DNA from: Membranipora membranacea
Lineage: Eukaryota > Bryozoa > Gymnolaemata > Cheilostomatida > Membraniporidae
Assembly (NCBI GenBank): GCA_914767715.1
Contig: OU612068.1
Location: 27,278,001 to 27,342,000, forward strand
Reading direction: 5' to 3'
DNA length: 64,000 nucleotides
This document shows positions 38,801 to 53,800 of this stretch, piece after piece. Every line of letters starts with the position of its first letter. Position 1 is the first letter of the stretch. Both the position numbers and the translations under genes were made by a program. Under the pieces are notes generated by a model. That model had not been told where the DNA came from. It made no database searches and saw nothing but the letters and a program-made list of their open reading frames with translations.

Positions 38801-41800
38801 CTTCACGCAGTGCATTGAAACGATCCAAGTACAATTGAGACCTCTGCTGGATGAAGATATCAGTTAGAGCAATTACAGACATTGTTTTCTCAGAGTAAAT
38901 TTTCTAATCCCTCAAGAAAATCTTATTTGTAAACAACCAGTTGTATTGCAGTCTCTGTGTTTCATTACAGGGAAAGTATTTGTTACTGTTGTGCCTTGTT
39001 TATCTTTTCCAAATGATTTAAAGGCAATGTAATATTAGAATATCAAAACCTGAGGATAACCTTTGTGTCTCAAGACTGATTAAAATTGAAGGTTGATTTA
39101 AATCAGATGTCTTGTCACAAGCCACATCCCGGAGCATAGGCGGCGAAATTCCATGCCTTAGTGGCCAGGCCGCAATATCTGCGCCAGGTTGCTCTCTGTT
39201 TGCAGGCAGGTCGGAGCACACCTGGGTTCCAACCAAAGCCCAGTGCTAGATAATTTGTAATTCCTGCTCAGTCCAAATATATTTTCCAACCAGCATTCCA
39301 AGCCCGAAACCTCAGTTCTGATACAAAAAATTTAGCCCATATTGAGTGCCCCGTTTTTTTATACCAATTTTATTGCATCTAAAATATCATATCATATTAA
39401 GTTGAATCAATAGGCTCTAGTGGCTGGCTACTCCTATATTTACATTTTTGCAATCGACCATGACACCTTGTCGACATTCAATTATCCACACTGTCTTTAC
39501 TCAACAAAAACATGGTCCATGCTTCTAAAAAGTTATACAAAGTTGCGATCACTTCACTCTTGGTTAGCCGGGTAAACCTTCTTCCGGGAGTTATTGCACA
39601 ATCAAGTAGAGGGTGCCCTGGGACTGCATCTATACTACAACAAGTTATAATGTTGTTACTTTTGAGGATTCGGTTAGCCAAACAGGTGGGCTGCCTCAAT
39701 AAACAACAAATCTGAGATGGCCTCCAAACAAAATCTGAAGCAATTCTCCACGCGGTGCATTGAAACGATCCAAGTACAATTGAGACCTAAACTGGATGAA
39801 GTTATCAGTTAGAGCAATTACAGACATTGTTTTCTCAGAGTAAAGTTTCTAATCCCTCAAGAAAATCTTATTTGTAAACAACCAGTTGTATTGCAGTCTC
39901 TGTGTTTCATTACAGGGAAAGGATTTGTTACTGTTGTGCCTTGTTTATCTTTTCCAAATGATTTAAAGGCAATGTAATATTAGAATATCAAAACCTGAGG
40001 ATAACCTTTGTGTCTCAAGACTGATTAAAATTGAAGGTTGATTTAAATCAGATGTCTTGTCACAAGCCACATCCCGGAGCAAAGGCGGCGAAATTCCATG
40101 CCTTAGTGGCCAGGCCACAATATCTGCGCCAGGTTGCTCTCTTTTTGCAGGCAGGTCGGAGCACACCTGGGTGCCAACCAAAGCCCAGTAGACGATGGAC
40201 CGCAGATACATTTGATATGAGGCCCTTTCGATAAATTTAAGGTTCAATGATTGCTCAGACCAAGGGTACATTGTGGCAGCATCATTCAAGGATTGTAATA
40301 GCTAATCCTATTGTAAAAACTGCCACAATACTGCCTTCCTAGCTATACCCACCGTATCAATTTAGCTAGGATAGTTAGGCGTAATTTAAGCATAAAACTT
40401 CATGTCTAATTGTGGAGTAAGGCTGTACAAAGAGAAATTTTTACGGGAGAGCCTGCATATTCTATTTTTTACTGTAATCAAAAACTTTGAATTCAGTTCA
40501 TTCTCCAGAACCCTATATTGTGACAAATAGATGAAAGGAGTTTTTGGCATCAAGCCTCCCATAACTTTCCCCTTGACGCAAAGCTTGCAGGTACCTTGAC
40601 CAAGGAGTAAAAAACTCTTTCCTTGACTATTGTTAAAATATTTACTCTGAATCCCTTTACTCTGTGAAGCAGTCTATCCACATGCTTGAAACTAAAATGT
40701 TTTACAAAGATAGATAGATGGGGTGATAACTCTCTACTGCAAATGATCCACCAAAATTCAACAATAAGAGAAGACAACTTCTTAGCCTAAGATTTGCCCA
40801 AATTGACTTTAATGAACTGAGTATGACATAAATTTATTTTGGAACCACTTTAATTTTGCTCATGCAGCATGTATTTTATATTGATTTGATTGATCGAGTT
40901 AAGTTTAAGCTAAGTGAGTGAAGAAAATGAGCGTTCAAATTCAAAAATCGGATAGAAATATCATATCAGACTCACAAGAAGCAACCCACTGCCTTATAGG
41001 GATTGCACTGGAACATATTATTGTTTTATGGATATTCAACCCTTTTTGAATGCTTTTGAAATTTGAGAGCAACAGGTGTTTGCAATGACGAAAGAAAACA
41101 GAATGATAAGGTTGACCACCAATTTAAGTAGAGCAAGGCCGATGGAAATCCAAAAACCCCCTGCAACAGGCCCTTGCCAGTGCAAAATAACAATTTGGTT
41201 GCCATATAGGCTCCTCGAAATTTGATTTTCATATATGTGTTATGAATGCTTAAACAAACTTTTGTAACTATACCTGAAAAGTCTCCCTATTTAGTAGATA
41301 GGCTCCCAGTATTTAGGGGTGTTTCCCATCACCTTCTAAACACTCATTTTCCTCCCTTTTTTCAGCTTCCATCACCCTAAAACTTATTTTTGCAATGGAA
41401 ACATATATTTGCTTTGACGCTACTGCTCATATGCAGCTATTCAAATTCTTTACCTGGCTTAACACTATTGTTAGGGATGTCTCGCCTAGTTCGGATAAAG
41501 TTAAACTTTTTATTGGGTAAAATCAGGTAAAATGACGCAATTATTAATATGAAAGCTTGAGTTAAAGCTTAGAAATTTGACTACCGAGGGCCAAATTGCA
41601 CCTGTACTGTGGGAAGCAGAGTGGTACTCAGGATAAGGAGTCCATCCACGGAAACCTCCTGATTTCTGGGTCCGCCAACTTGCCATGTATGGTGGTAACA
41701 ATATACCCATAGGTAGGTATAGATGTTCATGGACTGTCTGTATTGAGATTACAACAGAGGTAGTTTGTCTATAAGAGTTGTGTGTCCTGTGTAATATGTT

Positions 41801-44800
41801 TTTAACAAATCTTGGAATCCCAAGATCAAGAGCCTATACCATCAATGATGTTATAGTCAGCTTCCCAATTCACATATCAATTCACTTAGCCAAAATTTTG
41901 TTAGAGAAAAAAGGGGAGTAGAAACTGTATGCAATAATGACCATGAACTAATGTTAGTGTCAGCACTGCTAATCATCGCCCTGTCAATTATAGCATGACA
42001 AATATGAGCCATATAAATCACCAAAATGTGTTATCACAATTAAGATAACATTAATACGTACTAGGGACCACTGGTGAGTTACATAACTTTACTATACATT
42101 CAGGTTCTATGATAGGCCAGGGTGCTTACAGTGTCCATACAACACTCATCTGGGCATCGATGAAAGATAGTTTCTTACATTACTACTTAAATGAATACCA
42201 TGTTGCAGATAGTACCTTGCTCAAACTATAACTCTCGCCTAGCTTTGCCTGATATTTTGGAGGCATCAAGCACTACTTTTTCTTCTGGTTATGAACTGGA
42301 TCAGAGTACATGCATTGCCAATCCTGCCATTCCGAATGACGGTCTCTAGATTTTGTCTCAATACTCGAGCTTAGCTTTTAGCCTAAAGAGAGTGGTAGCA
42401 AAGATTTTTAATTATATAATATTATTGAGTTACTCTTAAGCTTGAAACTCGAAGCTTGAAGGAATTATAATTATAATTACTTCAATTCCTAAATCTTATC
42501 CCTTAATTGTGAAATATTGCAGTATTTGAAGAAAGTGGTATCGAAGTGCCTAACAACTGCAGAAGAAGAGGGACACACATCCATTGCATTCCCTGCTCTT
42601 GGTACAGGTAACCTCAACTACCCAGGGCAGATCGTGGCTAAATGTATGATCGACACAATAATCCAATACATATCCACAAACACAAGGAGCTGTATCCGTG
42701 ATGTTAAGATTGTAATCTTTCACGCAGATCAGGATACTCAGAAGGTATTGTAATGATACCATATTATTGCTTATTTGGAGTACTATGCTTTTCCTAACTG
42801 TAAGTAAAGGCAGGGAAAATGTTCATCAAGATTGTAGTCAATCTCCTTAGTTGGAGGTGACTGCGGTGTGGCTACTATTGTGGTTCCATTGGAGCTATCG
42901 GGTGTAAGGTTTGACACAATATAATGATGATTATCATGGTGATGAACTACAACACAAAGCCATCATTTTCACTTTCAAAACGATCATCTACGCCCGCAAG
43001 CAGCAAGATAAATAGGTAACCTGGAAATGGTATTGAATATACATCTGATGTATGAGTTTACATGTTGAATTTTAGGGGTTTGATACTGTTCTCACGAATA
43101 TGAGTGCATCTAGCTCTGCTCTTACCCAGACCAAATCGAACAGTAGAAAACAGATTGTAACAGCAAGTTCAAGAGGTAGGTACAAAAGGTTTAATGATCC
43201 TTTAGAACTCCTCAACTTACATGTTTAATCAACAGATGTGTCACATAAAATTCTTCCCTCCCATGTACATGTTTTGGTTGTTCTAGTTCAAAATTTGAGC
43301 TGATTTTATTTGGGTCATTTTGTGTCCTCAGGGCAGAAGTGTGTTGTTTTATTCAGAGACAAGCATTGATCTACTTATCAATCAATGATAAGGGTCAGGT
43401 TTTCCATTGGTGATGGACATATTAATCAAAATTTCAATTTCTAGACCTAACAATGTCTCTTGATCAGAAAGGAGAAACCACAATTAACAGCACACAACTT
43501 CGGCTGTTGGAAGGAAGTATCATTGAGAGCGATGCTGAGGTTATTGTGAACAGCACTGATTCTGTTCTGAACATGGCAGGTGAGATTAAATTTGTCTGAA
43601 CCTAAGGTGGTATAGTCCTGCATACTGACAAAATCATCCTTGTGGTATATAAAAGTAGTTCGGTAGCTTTTGTGATTTTGATTGTCCTACGTCTTATAAT
43701 GAAATACCAAATGCAAATGTCAAATCACCTTGTATTAGCTCCATCTGGATGAGATGAATTTTCGAAAAAGTCCCACTATCTGCTTATATCGAAACATTCT
43801 GTTTTGCCTTTTGATGGGTAGTTTTGGATGGCGCAAAAAGTCAGTCTAATTTCCTAGGCTTTTTCCTCACTGACACACATACATGGTTTGATCACTAGTT
43901 GTAAATCAGTATGAGAATCAACACAAGCATAGCATATAGACCTTTTTTTATTTTAAACATGCTCGCACCTACTATTGGGTTCATCTATGTTACAATATCT
44001 CGCTGTCATATGTCACAAATTCCAGGATATAAATTTTTTCTTAGATCACCTGTTGTACATTGCCCAACCACACCTCTTAAAATTGTGTTGTCAACCAACA
44101 ATACTGACGAATTGAAAAGTATCCTGGAGAGCGTATGCCCCAATAATAGGACTCAAAACCAACTTGCATTGATCTGGTTAGACGGGCTGGCACAATAAAT
44201 ATGCAAAATGTAGATTTGAGATTGAATTTCATAAACTATGCATCATGTCCTTACCAGCATCGTCAATGTGCCATCGCCAATGACAAAATGCTACACTCAA
44301 TGAGGGAGTTCATTGCTACACTGTAGTAAAACCACATTTCAACCAAAAATTTGTGTGCCAATCACAACATCGTAAGAACTTGATTGGCTGTAGAGATGTT
44401 TATTTTATTGGTATATTCTTAACATTTGTTGACAACAATCTTCATCCTTACAATGATGTTCGTCTGAATGTGCCAAGCCATAGACCGTTCGGCTGAAGAG
44501 ATAGAAAATGATTCTGTCTTAGACATGGAATAGATGAATGTGTGTCGTCTGAATGCCCTCAAATTGCTTGAAGACCTGATTTGTTGTGGATGGCTATTAT
44601 ATACAATTGAAAGATTGGAAAGAAAAGTATTTGATGGGGGCTTTGGGAAATTTCTGTCCCTCATCAGAAATTTATGTATAGGAAAAGAAAAGCGCTCACA
44701 ATATAATCTGGAGCCAACATATTGAGTATCTTATAGCCATAATGGGCAGAGAAATGACTGGTAAGCTGTGGCAAGGGGTGAAGATTTTAGGATCTTGAAA

Positions 44801-47800
44801 CGTCATGAGTAGAGATCTGATATCTGGAATTAAATTAGCCTAAAAGCCCGAATCTGTAGTAAAGATAAAGGATTTGTTAAATGAGCAGGGGCTTTGTTAT
44901 TGTAAATATGAATACCATAGATTAGATAGCAGAAAATGAAAAAGTGGTACAAGGTTATCGCCACTTTCCGTCCAATGTAAAATCTGCATTGCTGAAATAG
45001 GGCGAGATTAGCTTTGAGCTTTTTTGAAATGTAGTCAATATGATCAGTCCATCAAAGCGTATCACATATTACATATCCAAAGAGTTTGGATTTGGTGTCT
45101 CTCTCGAGTTGAGAACTAGAAATTGATGGTGTTGGGCGATGCATGACAAAGAAGATAGTGTGACTTTTTCGTATTGATCACCACTTTGTTTGACTTACCG
45201 AGATCAAGATTGCGAGATCGCTTCAATCAAAAAATTTTGTGGCTTTTGTAAATATTCATTTCTTTATCTATCTATTATTAAAATGTATGTTTCAAAAACT
45301 GTTGAAGGGACAGAAAATAAAATGATGATTAGATTATCGTTCTGCGCCTGCTCTCCTTTCATATTTGTAATTATTTTTTTGAGTAATGGTCATGACTGAG
45401 GCACTGTTTACTTTGAATTCACTCGTGTCTTTAGTTCTGACCAGTTACACTTTTAATAATCAATTTGCCTCCCTTTAAGTCGAAATTGTCAATTTACTCC
45501 ATTTTATTTCCAGGACAAGTGGCTCAAGCATTGCTTCGCAAAGCAGGACCTGGAGTCAAACAGGAAATATCAAAGCTGCAAAATGGTACCGTACTGCTAT
45601 ATCGTTTGCTTTTTTTTCAAATATTGAAAGCAAACTCTATGAGACTGCTTAGTGAAACATATCTCTCACAGTGCGACTGGCTATAAGAAGCTAAAACTCA
45701 AAATTCTGTAACTCAAACAAACATTGTTGTTGGATCAAAAATTGACGATGATCAAAATTTCTGAAGATCTTAAATGATGAGAAAACTTTTTCCATATTAA
45801 ACCAGTGAAATGTAGGCAATTCTGATGGTTGAATTAGCAGGTGGAATTGTGTATGATATTCTGACACCACCTCTTATCCTCTTTCTATAAAATTTTCAGT
45901 ACAACTTATTTAATGGGTCTGCAAAGGTGACGACAGAATTTGCATGTATGTTTTATGAAAATTCAATTGGATTGAGTCATAGACTTAATAAAGAGTATAT
46001 AACAGAAAGTCCATGGATGGAGCTTAACATATTTTGGCTCAGGTCTCAATAACAATGCCGATGCTTGACTCGTCTTAAATGTAGAAAGGTATGGGGTTTT
46101 ACCAAACCCTCAGTAGGCCAAGTGACTAGTATACGAAGTTCCATAAAAACGCTGGACAATTCTTATTCTTATGGTATTATGTCTTTGATGCTAGTGTGAT
46201 GAGAATGGTCAACAATATAGGTTTGATTATGTGAGTTGTAAGCTAAGGTGATTGTCGCTCCGTGGGATACCAACCTAGACCCTCTTGCAATAACTGCAGG
46301 TGTAATCAATCAAGATATCAAGGCTTCCCAATATGCTAAGATTATATTGTCTCATAACAGGAAATTGAATCCATTCCTTTAAGAGCCTTCTAGCTAGCCT
46401 GCCCAGGCTACTTTTTAGCTCTGCATGAAATTTTCTCTCACATTTACGGTGCCTTTTTAGATTAACTGAAAACGATCACATATGTAGTCAGATGCAGTTT
46501 GATTTTGTTGTCTGTCTGTCTGTCATTGTGGGAAATTTCATTGAGCCTAGCTTGTCTTCAAGACAGGCACATTGACTGAGCCATATTTCATAGCGTTTCA
46601 AAGTAAGGATATCCAGAGGGGACATTTCAATAAAAGGTTATTGTTACTGCGGTTATTGATTCACCAGGATAAAATTGTGCACAGTTGGATGCTAAAAGCT
46701 TAATATTTATATTACAATGACGTTTCTCCTGCAGGCATACCTATCTATGATGGGCCAACTTTCTGATTTCCAACTTTATCGAAATGTTTAAGCTTTACAT
46801 CATGATATTGTCATTTCGTGCTAAGATACATAGGCTATGAGTTATCTTGGTTCTTAAAATGAGCCATATCATATTGATTTATGTGTGACTTGGGTTGTCA
46901 GTACACGGATATTTCCAAATTCTGATGGCCAGAAGTGTATCAATTGTCACTCTTAAATTTGCATGATTAACTCCGTTTCAAAACCTGAATAACTCATAGC
47001 CTACAGTATCCTAGCAAAAAATGACAACAATATGGTGTATAGCTTGATGGTTTGACGTCTCAATAAAGTTAGCCTTCAGGTTAAATATAGAAGTATGGCC
47101 TATCATAGGTGGCTATGTCTGCCTGACAAACTGCCATTTTACTTTTTATAATTGTTAGTAAAATTGGCAGGTATTGATCGTTTTTCAATAGACTGGATAA
47201 TTTTTTTCTAAACTGTAGCCATGTCCCTATGATAGCAGGGATCAATATAGAATTATTTAGGATCTGAAATTTGTATTGGCGAGTGAATTTCTCACAATTG
47301 TGTTAAAATTTCAGGATATTGTAAGCGAAAGAATATTTCTATCTGTTCATCGGATTAACTGATTTATCTTTTATACGCGCGGACCGAACACACACTTTCG
47401 GGCCTAGACCAATAAATGTATAACAAAATCAAGCTTAAATTGTAGAAACATCGTGTAACGGTATCTGGGTCAGCAGTGGTGGAAATCTTCAGGCAAAGCA
47501 TGTAATTCATCTTGATACTGACGGTCCAAGACGAACACCAGCGGCGTGGCCTAATGCTGTGGCTGCATGTCTATCTGCATGTGACAACAGAAAACTTACA
47601 TCCATCGCATTGCCTGCACTGGGAACAGGTAATCTAAGCTTTTTGTACTGATAAAGGGGTTCTTAGTAACAAAAAAGAATTCTAGAATCTTCAGACTTAA
47701 GAAGGGCAGGATAAGCGCGCTAAAAGTTTCTTTGGAAGTAGCCAAATTTGCAGGCTTCAAACTCAAGATTGTAGCATCTTCCCACCATCAGTCTTGACAG

Positions 47801-50800
47801 AATGCTGTTTGTTGATCAATATTCAAGAAAATATGCAGGGAGCCGCATTAGAAAAAATAGTGTTGCCCTGCTGTTAGATCTGTGCTTGAGCTGATATGGT
47901 CGCTAAATGCTTAGCTGAGGACGTGATAACTATGGTTTGGATTTTGGTAAGATGATGGCTATCTATCTACCGATACACAACGATTGTCTTCATATCAGTA
48001 AAAATTGTTATAATAAACATATATAACACTAAAGAAGTACACCTCTGAGATATGAAAGATGGAAAATTTTCAAAGACCTTTTAAATAAAATAGGAATGGT
48101 CCATTAATCGCTCCACATTTTCAATCAAAGCAATTTTAGAGGGAATCAGTGAATTTTTTGTGCTGATACAAAAATTCAGCATTGCATTCTCTGCATTGCC
48201 ACTTTCTGATTTCATTCCTACTGTTGCAGTTACTGAGAGAAATTTACATGGGCTCAAATTTGTTTGTTCTTCTGTCAATGCATCATTCGGCGCTCATTGA
48301 TCATGATTCTTATAATGCTACGCGTGTGGATGGTGTACATGGAAATCCATGAAGTTTGTAGAATAGCTCAAGATTAATTTCCTAGGCTATCTTTATCGTT
48401 ACCATGAAAGCTATTATCACAACAGCCAATACTTTAATCAGACTGAAATATCGTTACATTGTGACAAGTCATGTGACCTGCAGGGAGCCATCAAAACAAG
48501 CAAATTAACAAAATCGAGAGGAGCTTTTTTTATCTGGCTATATCTCAGGAAGTTATGCGCATCCATCCACAAAATTTTACAATTAATAATTTGAGACATT
48601 GATAGATGTAATGTGAAAGTAAGAAGGTCCAATTAGCCCAGAAGTCATGAGTGAAAAACCATGCAGAGAAGCATGATGGTTCTATGGTTCCCTGATGTAT
48701 ATGTGAAGTGATTGAGCAACTAATCCCAATGTTTACCTTTTTTCAGGTCAATCTGACATTCCAGAGAAAGAAATGGCAAAATACATACTGGAAGCAGTCT
48801 GCAAATATCTAACTGAGTGCACTGATACAGTGCTGAGGAGGATTGACATCATCGTGTTTAAGCCTCAGATGATGCGAAGTTTTCAAAAAGCTATGCAAAC
48901 GGCAACTCAAGAAAAGAGTACCCGGAATCGATTTTTTGCTAAGGTGGCCAAATACAATCCGTTTTCTCGGCAAAAAGTTGGTGAGTCATGCTGCGGTAAA
49001 TAAAACATATTCCTCTCTGCATAAGATGCCATCTAGCAGGTGACATCTTATGTATAGGGAAATGCTTTGATCTAAATTTGATAATCATTCAGTGAGAATC
49101 CTCATGATAAAATTCGCCAATAAGGTGGTAAAAGGCTGCACAATCTCACAGCCAGCTCTTAATGGTGTTCGGCCTGGCGATCGCAATCGTAGGCGGTTGT
49201 TATGGGGGTTAACGACTGCCTACGGCAGCGATCTTCATCCCAAACACCATTAAGGGCTGGCTGTGCTCAAACTCAACTTATATAAAACCATACAGGGCAG
49301 CTTCCTGCTCCTGACATATTTATCCTGTGCTCGACCCACACGCTTGCAGATCAACTCTGAGATACGGGTTTCTCTGCACCCTAACCACAGTGCCAAAAAC
49401 TAGCCAAATTGACCTACATACATTTTGCCTTAGAAGCTTACTTTTTTCCAGTGCGGATGGGGTCAATTTTCAATTTGAGAACTAGAAGCATATTTGGATT
49501 TAATTAAACGTTACGGTGCATAGTGGCTCTAGCTTTATAAATGCAATGTAATGGAACCTCACCAAATCAAGTTTTACTGTAAAGAGTCGGCGCCATGCAC
49601 AAAGCTGATAGTAGTAAGCACATTCTTTACTACCCATTTATGCATTGCCATGAAACACTGATTATTGCTTAGAAATACCGAAAACTCAAATCTTACGAGG
49701 TGAAACTCGAATTAAGTTAAAAGCTTCCAAAGATATATTTTTCTTAGTGCTGGTGCAAGTTCAAATAAATTTTAATTATTTTATTGCTTTAGGTGAGGAG
49801 AGCCAAAACACTGAATCTGGCTGGGACTTTCAAGATGAATTTGAAGGCTACAATACTTCAAACTCAACACCTGCCAGAAATGCAGAAACCAAAGAGATTT
49901 GTGATGGCCTCATCTTAGATATCTATGCAGGAGATGACAGGGATATTATTAAATGTAAAAGGGAACTCAAACGTGAGCTCGCACGTGCTGTCATAACTTT
50001 GTCATGGTCAACTAAGCTAACATATGAGGAGGATAAGATGTTGATAGCTGTTTTGGATAGTCAGGCGGTATGGTTTACACTTTGTATATGAGCTTGATGT
50101 TGGCATTGCAAATTTTGATATGGTTGCAAACCTACATTTCAAACCATGAGCTGTGAGAAGACCAAACCTGTTTAGAGTACCTTGAGTAATGTGTGAGGCA
50201 GTAATGATTACATGACAGGGCAGACTCCCACTCAAAATCTACCAAATCGCTGTCTGATTGGTCCTTGCGTAAATCATACACCTGCCAGAGTTGTGATTCC
50301 AAAATCATTACCCATTGCACTTTTTTGAACTGTGTTATCTCTTCAGTGAACCCTTCTGGAATATATTTGTCTGATTGAAAGAAGGAGCTTTGGTAGCACA
50401 GTTGATCACTTCTAAAGCTATCTAGTTACCCACAAACCGCAACATTCAAATCAACAACAACAAACCCAAACCACCAAAAAATCATCAACTCTCAAAATTT
50501 CATCACATAAGTCAAACTTGTACAACTCTCATAATCGCAGCAATACAGACAGCTGAAAAGTGTTGATCTATCCCTGATATCAAGGACGTGTTCTATCATT
50601 GATAATAACTGAACAGTACAATTTTTCTAGCGCTCCATGAAGACTATGGCAGTAACCTGTCCTCTTGAGCCATTTATGAACAGAATTAATCCAAGGCCTC
50701 TGCAGCAGAGACTTTGCGACTGAATGTCCATACGAGCCTTCTGGCAATTGAGAAATTTAAATTTCTAGCAAATGCTCATGTCATATGGTACATTTACATC

Positions 50801-53800
50801 AGTGGCTGTTTATTAGTATTTTAATGTGGAATTGCGTAGTGCAATTTCATTTTTAATTTTCTTTTTAAGATTGCCTCTTTGAATGAAGAAGCTAAAAGAC
50901 TGCGCATTCAATTGGACATCAACTGTGGAATAAGAAACATCACAATTGTTGGTCTGACATCATCTGTTACCAAGATGTCAGATTTAATCGCAAAGAAGCT
51001 CAGAGATATGCAGAACATGCATAGAGAGATGAAAGAAGAAAAAATGGTAGCAAAACACATTCAGTGGAGATACGCTGGAGGCCAAGATGGCAGTTGGCTC
51101 AATTTCGGGATCAGAACCAACAAGGTGCATTTTGGGTCCCCAAAGAATCAAATTCAGAGTACCGAGTTTTGTTTAAAACTAGCATATCCGTCTAGAATCT
51201 GCCTTTTATGTAGAATTAAGAATAAGTTTACATTAGTATCTTACTTTTGCAATATTTGTGAACATTTTAATACAAAAGGACATGCAGAAAATCAAGATTT
51301 TTGTCAGTCAAAACAACTTTTTTAACATAAAATCAAAATGCTTTTTAGCGTCTTGAAGATGAGTTCAGTAAAGACCCTCAAGCGAAATTTGACTATGAAC
51401 TTCAAGATGGAAGAGAGGTATTTATTAACCTGGAGGAGAGGACTGCAAACTTTGGACATAATGAATTTCCAATTTTAAGGGCAGACATCGGAGAAGAAAA
51501 GGGTGAGGTCTTTATTCAGTTCCAACTGGAAGACACATCCTAAAATGCTTCCATCCCGTGTTCTATGTACATATTCTGCTTGAAAATTGGTTTTCATACT
51601 ACAATATCTCACAAATCCTCTGGTTACCTTATGTGTTTTTTTGTGGTAAAGCTGCAATACTGGATTGGCATATTAAAGTCACAGGTAAAACTATAGATAT
51701 GGCAGTAGGAAATGACTTTATGTCAAAAAGGCATTAGAAGGTGATATTTTTACATTTATTTTTAAGGTATAGCCAAAGCAGTGCCATTTCCAGGAACGTG
51801 GGCCAAGCCCTTCGATAAATACCAGGAGATACAAGTCACACATGGATCTTCAGAGTTTCAAAAGGTCAAAGATAACTTTGAAAGAACTATCGGCAATGTA
51901 CCATATCATGGTATCCTCGAGGTGAGAAAAATTGATGCGGTAGTTACAATTTCATGATAACTAAAAAGGAAGCTTCAATCACCCAGATAGTAAACCGGTC
52001 ACCAACATGTGAGGATTTTCGTTGCTCCCTTACTCAAGAATATCAGCCCATACTGATTCGATCATCATTTTTGAAATCATGTTTGGTTGCCACCTCATCA
52101 AGGGCACAATATAAGACTATATCATATCAGTTCTTCATAACATTATCATACTGTACTTATAAAAATGAAAGATGTGTGTTCAATCAATAGTCTTTGATGA
52201 AGGACTGAGTGATGTGCGGCCAAGTGCCTCTGTAAGCTGATCCCCTCAGATAATATCGACTCCCCGATCTCTTTTAATCAGTTAGTCAATCAAATAATGA
52301 GATATGAATATCTCTTTTTTTACATTAAAGATTATCATGGTTTAGGCGCAAGCTATAGCATTCATACATTTATGTTCAAAAAAGGTAGTAATCCTTATTC
52401 ACCATGTTTCCATGTAAATTGTGAGGTTGGCCTAGATCGAGCTGAGTTGTCACCTCTTGGCTCGATCTCGAAATAAGCAGCCATTTCCATGATAGCGCTG
52501 AGAAAAAACATCAAAAAAATCTGCCGTCACCGGTCTTTGAACCCAGGCCTCCCGCATCACAATCTTTGATGCTAACTGCTTGGCCACTGCGAGACATCAT
52601 GTGCGAGCTGAACCTTATAGCTCAGGGCGATCTCGGAGCCATTCCCATGGCTCGAAGACCCTCGAAATTAGCCTCAGGTTGATCTCGAAATTAACATGGA
52701 AACACAGTGATACTGGCCTCATGGCAGTGACAAAGGAAATAGTATTGGAAACTGACTTTTAAATGGAACGGATAAATAAGTGTGAAGAAAATTTAAGAAT
52801 GCTGAAATGTAATCCCAAGCCTTGTTTGAGCTCATTCAATTAGATGTCCACATAAACAATGAAATTAGCACGTTAAAATTGAAATGATTATGCAGCTACA
52901 GGCGATAAAGATTGTTGTCCATAATGTTAAACAAAAAAGTTGCAAAATTCAAAAACTTTCCTCAGCTCATGTACAATGCGAGACAAATGAAAAATAACAA
53001 AAAAGCCTGTCTTCCACCAATCCCTCAGATCTCAGCTCTATCCAGTACATATCACTTTGTTTCTATCATCACATATCTGTAATCATCACTCTCATATGAA
53101 GGTGAGGCGTGTGCAGAATCCAACCCTGTACCAGATGTACCAGACAATCAGAAAATCTGTTGCAAAAAAGTGGGGCAAGAAAGAGGAGGAAATAGAACGA
53201 GTACCATTATGGCATGGCACAGATGAATTGACTGCCCCGAAGATCTTGAAGGGGAAGTTTGATAGAGGATTCGCTGCTGCGACAAATGGTAATAAAAAAC
53301 TATAAAAAAAAAAAGTAGTAGCAGACTACCCTGCCCCTCTTCTACTACTACACTATTTGATGAAATTAGGATTTACTTTTGCTCAATTGTATTTGGTGTT
53401 TTCTTCAATTTTGTAGTAGCATTGGTGTTATCATCAATTGTGTAGTAGTAGAAGAAATTAACATGGAAACACAGTGATACTGGCCTCATGGCAGTGACAA
53501 AGGAAATAGTATTGGAAACTGACTTTTAAATGGAATAGTAGTCATTTTTGCCTGTTGGAGCTCAGACTTGCAAGTTTAGGATTATTGTGACAAAACCTAG
53601 CTTTCAGAAGTCGCAAAAGTGCCTAGATGGTGGATTTTGGCTTTGTTCACACTAACAACGTCCTTTCTATGTCAACTTCAAGTACAAAGTGGTTACATTC
53701 AGTGGTTGTCTCGGAGGGAAAACAGCTACTTTTGTTAATCTGACCACTTGATTTTTGTTTTAGCTGCTGCTTTTGGCAATGGAGTGTACTTTGCAAGAGA

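Larger units (their letters stand above)
37671..42522 (+). other. Long intron inside macro domain 2
   Basis: This 4.85-kb intron contains a 575-bp sequence present twice at exactly 945-bp spacing (38670-39244 and 39615-40189). The remainder (37671-38660, 39245-39614, 40190-42522) shows no exon or element that I can identify. Confidence 0.55.

Noticed and set aside
52521-52592. Independent tRNA gene in gene 1 intron
   Set aside because: It is the core of a repeat with terminal inverted repeats also present at 32464-32782, and the arms do not form a full cloverleaf.
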